DNA of 8,119 bases, taken from NCBI GenBank assembly GCA_947379685.1, contig CANCOG010000213.1, positions 1 to 8,119 of the forward strand. Direction: 5' to 3'. This DNA is from Flavipsychrobacter stenotrophus. GTDB lineage: Bacteria > Bacteroidota > Bacteroidia > Chitinophagales > Chitinophagaceae. Shown one piece after another: positions 6,706-8,119 of this stretch; the stretch's first letter is position 1; the number at the start of each line of letters is the position of its first letter. Below the pieces are notes generated by a model that worked only from the letters and a program-made list of their open reading frames with translations, had not been told where the DNA came from and did no database searches. A program made the position numbers and the translations under genes.

Positions 6706-7341
6706 TTAAAATAATCCAAACAACTGTGCATCTATCCTGCGTACCACGTCGGCAAAGTCTTCTTCTTTTTCAGCGAAATTACAATTGTTAACATCAATAA
6801 TAAGTAACGGACCATCATTATAATCGGCTATCCATTTATTGTAATTTTCATTCAATCTTTTGAGGTAATCGAGCCTTATGTTTTCTTCATATTCGCGCCC
6901 GCGTTTCTGGATCTGGTCCACAAGTGTTGGAATCGAAGTTTTCAGGTAAATAAGCAGATCGGGCGGCTGAATGAGCGTTTTGAGGTTCTGGAAAAAGGAG
7001 GTGTAATTTTCGTAGTCGCGCTTTGTCATCAGCCCCATATCGAACAGATTGGGTGCAAAAATATATGCATCTTCGTAAATGGTACGGTCCTGTATAACTG
7101 TTTCTTTCCCCTGCCTGATATCTATAAGGTGTTTGATACGGTTGTTCAGGAAGTAAATCTGCAAATTAAAAGACCATCTTGGCATATCGCCGTAAAAATC
7201 AACGAGATACGGATTGTGTTCCACGTCTTCAAAATGCGGCTGCCATTTGTAATGTTTTGCCAGCTTTTCAGTAAGCGTAGTTTTACCGGAACCTATATTG
7301 CCTGCAATTGCAATATGCTGGGGTGCTGATTTTGGAAACAT
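6706..7341 (-). CDS. Deoxynucleoside kinase (dAK/dGK-like)
   Basis: A 211-residue cytoplasmic kinase of the dNK family, which phosphorylates deoxynucleosides at the 5' position with ATP for dNTP salvage. The Walker A P-loop is GNIGSGKTT (14-22) after a short beta strand (HIAIA). FEDVEHNPYL (37-46) holds the acidic residues expected near the substrate, the QDRTIYEDAYIFA stretch (84-96) carries the D-R motif (D85, R86) of the catalytic base region, and the Arg-rich lid is KRGREYEENIRLDYLKRL (146-163). Length fits the 200-220 residues common in bacterial enzymes. The lid and ED..N pattern resemble the bacterial deoxyadenosine/deoxyguanosine kinases, but base preference cannot be settled by eye. 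The ATG at 7341 places the P-loop at the usual distance from the N-terminus. Its own promoter element and a 3' hairpin suggest a monocistronic unit. Confidence 0.88.
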   Translation of the reverse strand: MFPKSAPQHIAIAGNIGSGKTTLTEKLAKHYKWQPHFEDVEHNPYLVDFYGDMPRWSFNLQIYFLNNRIKHLIDIRQGKETVIQDRTIYEDAYIFAPNLFDMGLMTKRDYENYTSFFQNLKTLIQPPDLLIYLKTSIPTLVDQIQKRGREYEENIRLDYLKRLNENYNKWIADYNDGPLLIIDVNNCNFAEKEEDFADVVRRIDAQLFGLF

Positions 7342-7372
7342 GTTTGTTGAAATAAATAATTGAGCTATAAAA

Positions 7373-7397
7373 CGCCAAAGGTAAAACCCAATTGGCG
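7373..7397. repeat. Inverted repeat enclosing the kinase promoter element
   Basis: CGCCAA (7373-7378) and TTGGCG (7392-7397) are perfect inverted arms 13 bases apart. The left arm overlaps the candidate -7 element, and the rest of that element lies between the arms. A nested 8-bp palindrome CCAATTGG (7388-7395) shares the right arm. A/T-runs flank both sides, so the structure could also be a weak terminator. An operator for a dimeric repressor is an alternative. Confidence 0.3.
7376..7383 (-). promoter_or_regulatory. Candidate -7 promoter element of kinase gene
   Basis: Read on the minus strand the sequence is TACCTTTG, a perfect match to the Bacteroidota -7 consensus TAnnTTTG. Transcription would start near 7369, giving a leader of about 28 nt before the ATG at 7341, similar to that predicted for the DUF3078 gene. 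No TTTG is seen at the expected -33 position, so the assignment rests on the -7 box and its distance. Confidence 0.4.
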
Positions 7398-7470
7398 GTT
7401 TTTACATTTTTTTGGTAATTTAAAATTGAAAGATAGCAACCTGACAATAGTATGGGAAGAAGGGTTGCTT

Positions 7471-7514
7471 AAAAACAAAACAGGCTGTATCATGTTTTTG
7501 ATACAGCCTGTTTT
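7471..7514 (-). terminator. Strong intrinsic terminator of rpoD
   Basis: ACAGGCTGTATC (7480-7491) pairs perfectly with GATACAGCCTGT (7500-7511) around an 8-base loop, and flanking A/T bases extend the stem to 15 bp. On the minus strand it is followed by TTTTGTTTTT. It sits 17 bases past the rpoD stop codon. T-rich sequence also follows on the plus strand, so it may work both ways, but no plus-strand gene runs into it here. Confidence 0.85.
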
Positions 7515-7530
7515 ATGTATGCTTGTTATT

Positions 7531-8118
7531 TTAATTGCCCAGGTAAGTTTTCAACAACTGGCAGCGGCCGGGAGTACGTAACTTAGTGATGGCTTTGTCT
7601 TTAATTTGCCTTACTCGCTCGCGGGTGAGGGAGAATTTTTCACCAATGTCTTCGAGGCTCATCGGGTTGGCAACGCCAATTCCGAAATAGAGCATGATCA
7701 CATCGCGCTGGCGGTCGGTAAGTGTGCTCAGAGAGCGCTCAATTTCGCAACGCAAAGACTCTCCGTGGTACAAGTCTGCATCTGCAGCAACTGAGTTTGG
7801 ATTTTCGAGAATGTCGAGCAAGGAGTTATCTTCACTATCCACGAACGGTGCATCAACAGAAACGTGACGGGCAGCAACGCCCAATGTTGTTTCTACTTCT
7901 TCAGTTCCAATTTCCAGTAATTCAGCCAGTTCTTCAGTTGAAGGTTCGCGCTCAAATTCCTGTTCCAGTTGAGAGTAGGCCTTGCTGATCTTGTTAGATA
8001 ATCCGACTTTGTTCAGTGGCAACCTTACGATACGAGACTGTTCGGCCAATGCCTGAAGGATCGACTGACGGATCCACCACACGGCATAAGAAATGAACTT
8101 AAATCCGCGCGTTTCATC
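7531..8118 (-). CDS. rpoD: Primary sigma factor RpoD (sigma-70), N-terminus outside window
   Basis: The last 195 residues of a sigma-70 factor; the frame runs off the right edge, so about 90 N-terminal residues are missing if it has the short (about 290-residue) form usual in Bacteroidota. Visible residues 4-34 (RGFKFISYAVWWIRQSILQA and on) are regions 2.3-2.4, which melt and read the -7 element, with the conserved YAVWWIRQ. PLNKVGLSNKI begins region 3.0 and EREPSTEELAELLE is region 3.1. HVSVDAPF and the acidic linker with LLDILEN form region 3.2. LSTLTDRQRDVIMLYFGIG and the helix-turn-helix SLEDIGEKFSLTRERVRQIK are region 4, which contacts the -33 element. The in-frame GTG within YAVWW is not a start. 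It directs RNA polymerase at housekeeping promoters. A strong terminator follows it. Confidence 0.93.
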   Translation of the reverse strand, partial: DETRGFKFISYAVWWIRQSILQALAEQSRIVRLPLNKVGLSNKISKAYSQLEQEFEREPSTEELAELLEIGTEEVETTLGVAARHVSVDAPFVDSEDNSLLDILENPNSVAADADLYHGESLRCEIERSLSTLTDRQRDVIMLYFGIGVANPMSLEDIGEKFSLTRERVRQIKDKAITKLRTPGRCQLLKTYLGN

Positions 8119-8119
8119 G

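Noticed and set aside
8078..8082. In-frame GTG in the sigma factor as a start codon giving a short protein
   Set aside because: The frame is open beyond it, and the upstream residues DETRGFKFISYA are conserved region 2 sequence, so the gene simply continues past the window.
1..8119. Mobile element, phage, CRISPR or defence island
   Set aside because: No transposase, integrase, long terminal repeat, regularly spaced repeat or nuclease gene is present, and the base composition looks even across genes.

Overview
The window looks like ordinary chromosomal DNA of a Bacteroidota bacterium, most likely the Chitinophagaceae or a close relative. The grounds are: two envelope protein families largely confined to that phylum (DUF3078 and DUF5686 with a carboxypeptidase-regulatory-like domain), a short-type RpoD with a Bacteroidota-like sequence, promoter elements resembling the phylum's TTTG / TAnnTTTG pattern, and a general lack of Shine-Dalgarno sequences. 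The placement below phylum is inference. No RNA gene, insertion sequence, phage gene or CRISPR array was seen.

Layout from left to right. (1) 1-1061, minus: a major facilitator superfamily permease whose 3' end is cut by the window edge. (2) 1062-1318: a divergent intergenic region with a likely promoter for the next gene and one perfect DnaA-box 9-mer. (3) 1319-2338, plus: a secreted DUF3078 protein, probably an outer-membrane beta-barrel. (4) 2501-2989, minus: a GNAT acetyltransferase, convergent with DUF3078. (5) 3252-3974, plus: a LutA/YkgE-type CCG-domain (Fe-S) protein starting at TTG, preceded by overlapping short palindromes. (6) 4000-6552, minus: a large outer-membrane DUF5686 protein, separated from the LutA-like gene by an AT-rich inverted repeat. 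(7) 6706-7341, minus: a deoxynucleoside kinase with its own candidate promoter element and a 3' hairpin terminator. (8) 7531-8118, minus: the C-terminal two thirds of the primary sigma factor RpoD, followed by a strong intrinsic terminator.

The genes do not form one pathway. Terminators after rpoD and after the kinase suggest that those two and the DUF5686 gene are separate transcription units, and the remaining genes are singletons because neighbours face each other or point apart. The themes are housekeeping (sigma factor, nucleoside salvage), envelope proteins of unknown function (DUF3078, DUF5686), transport (MFS) and redox metabolism (LutA-like). I found no convincing new multi-gene system. 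The most useful leads are the orphan TTG-initiated LutA-like gene with its palindromic upstream region, the inverted repeat enclosing the kinase promoter element, and the two uncharacterised envelope proteins.
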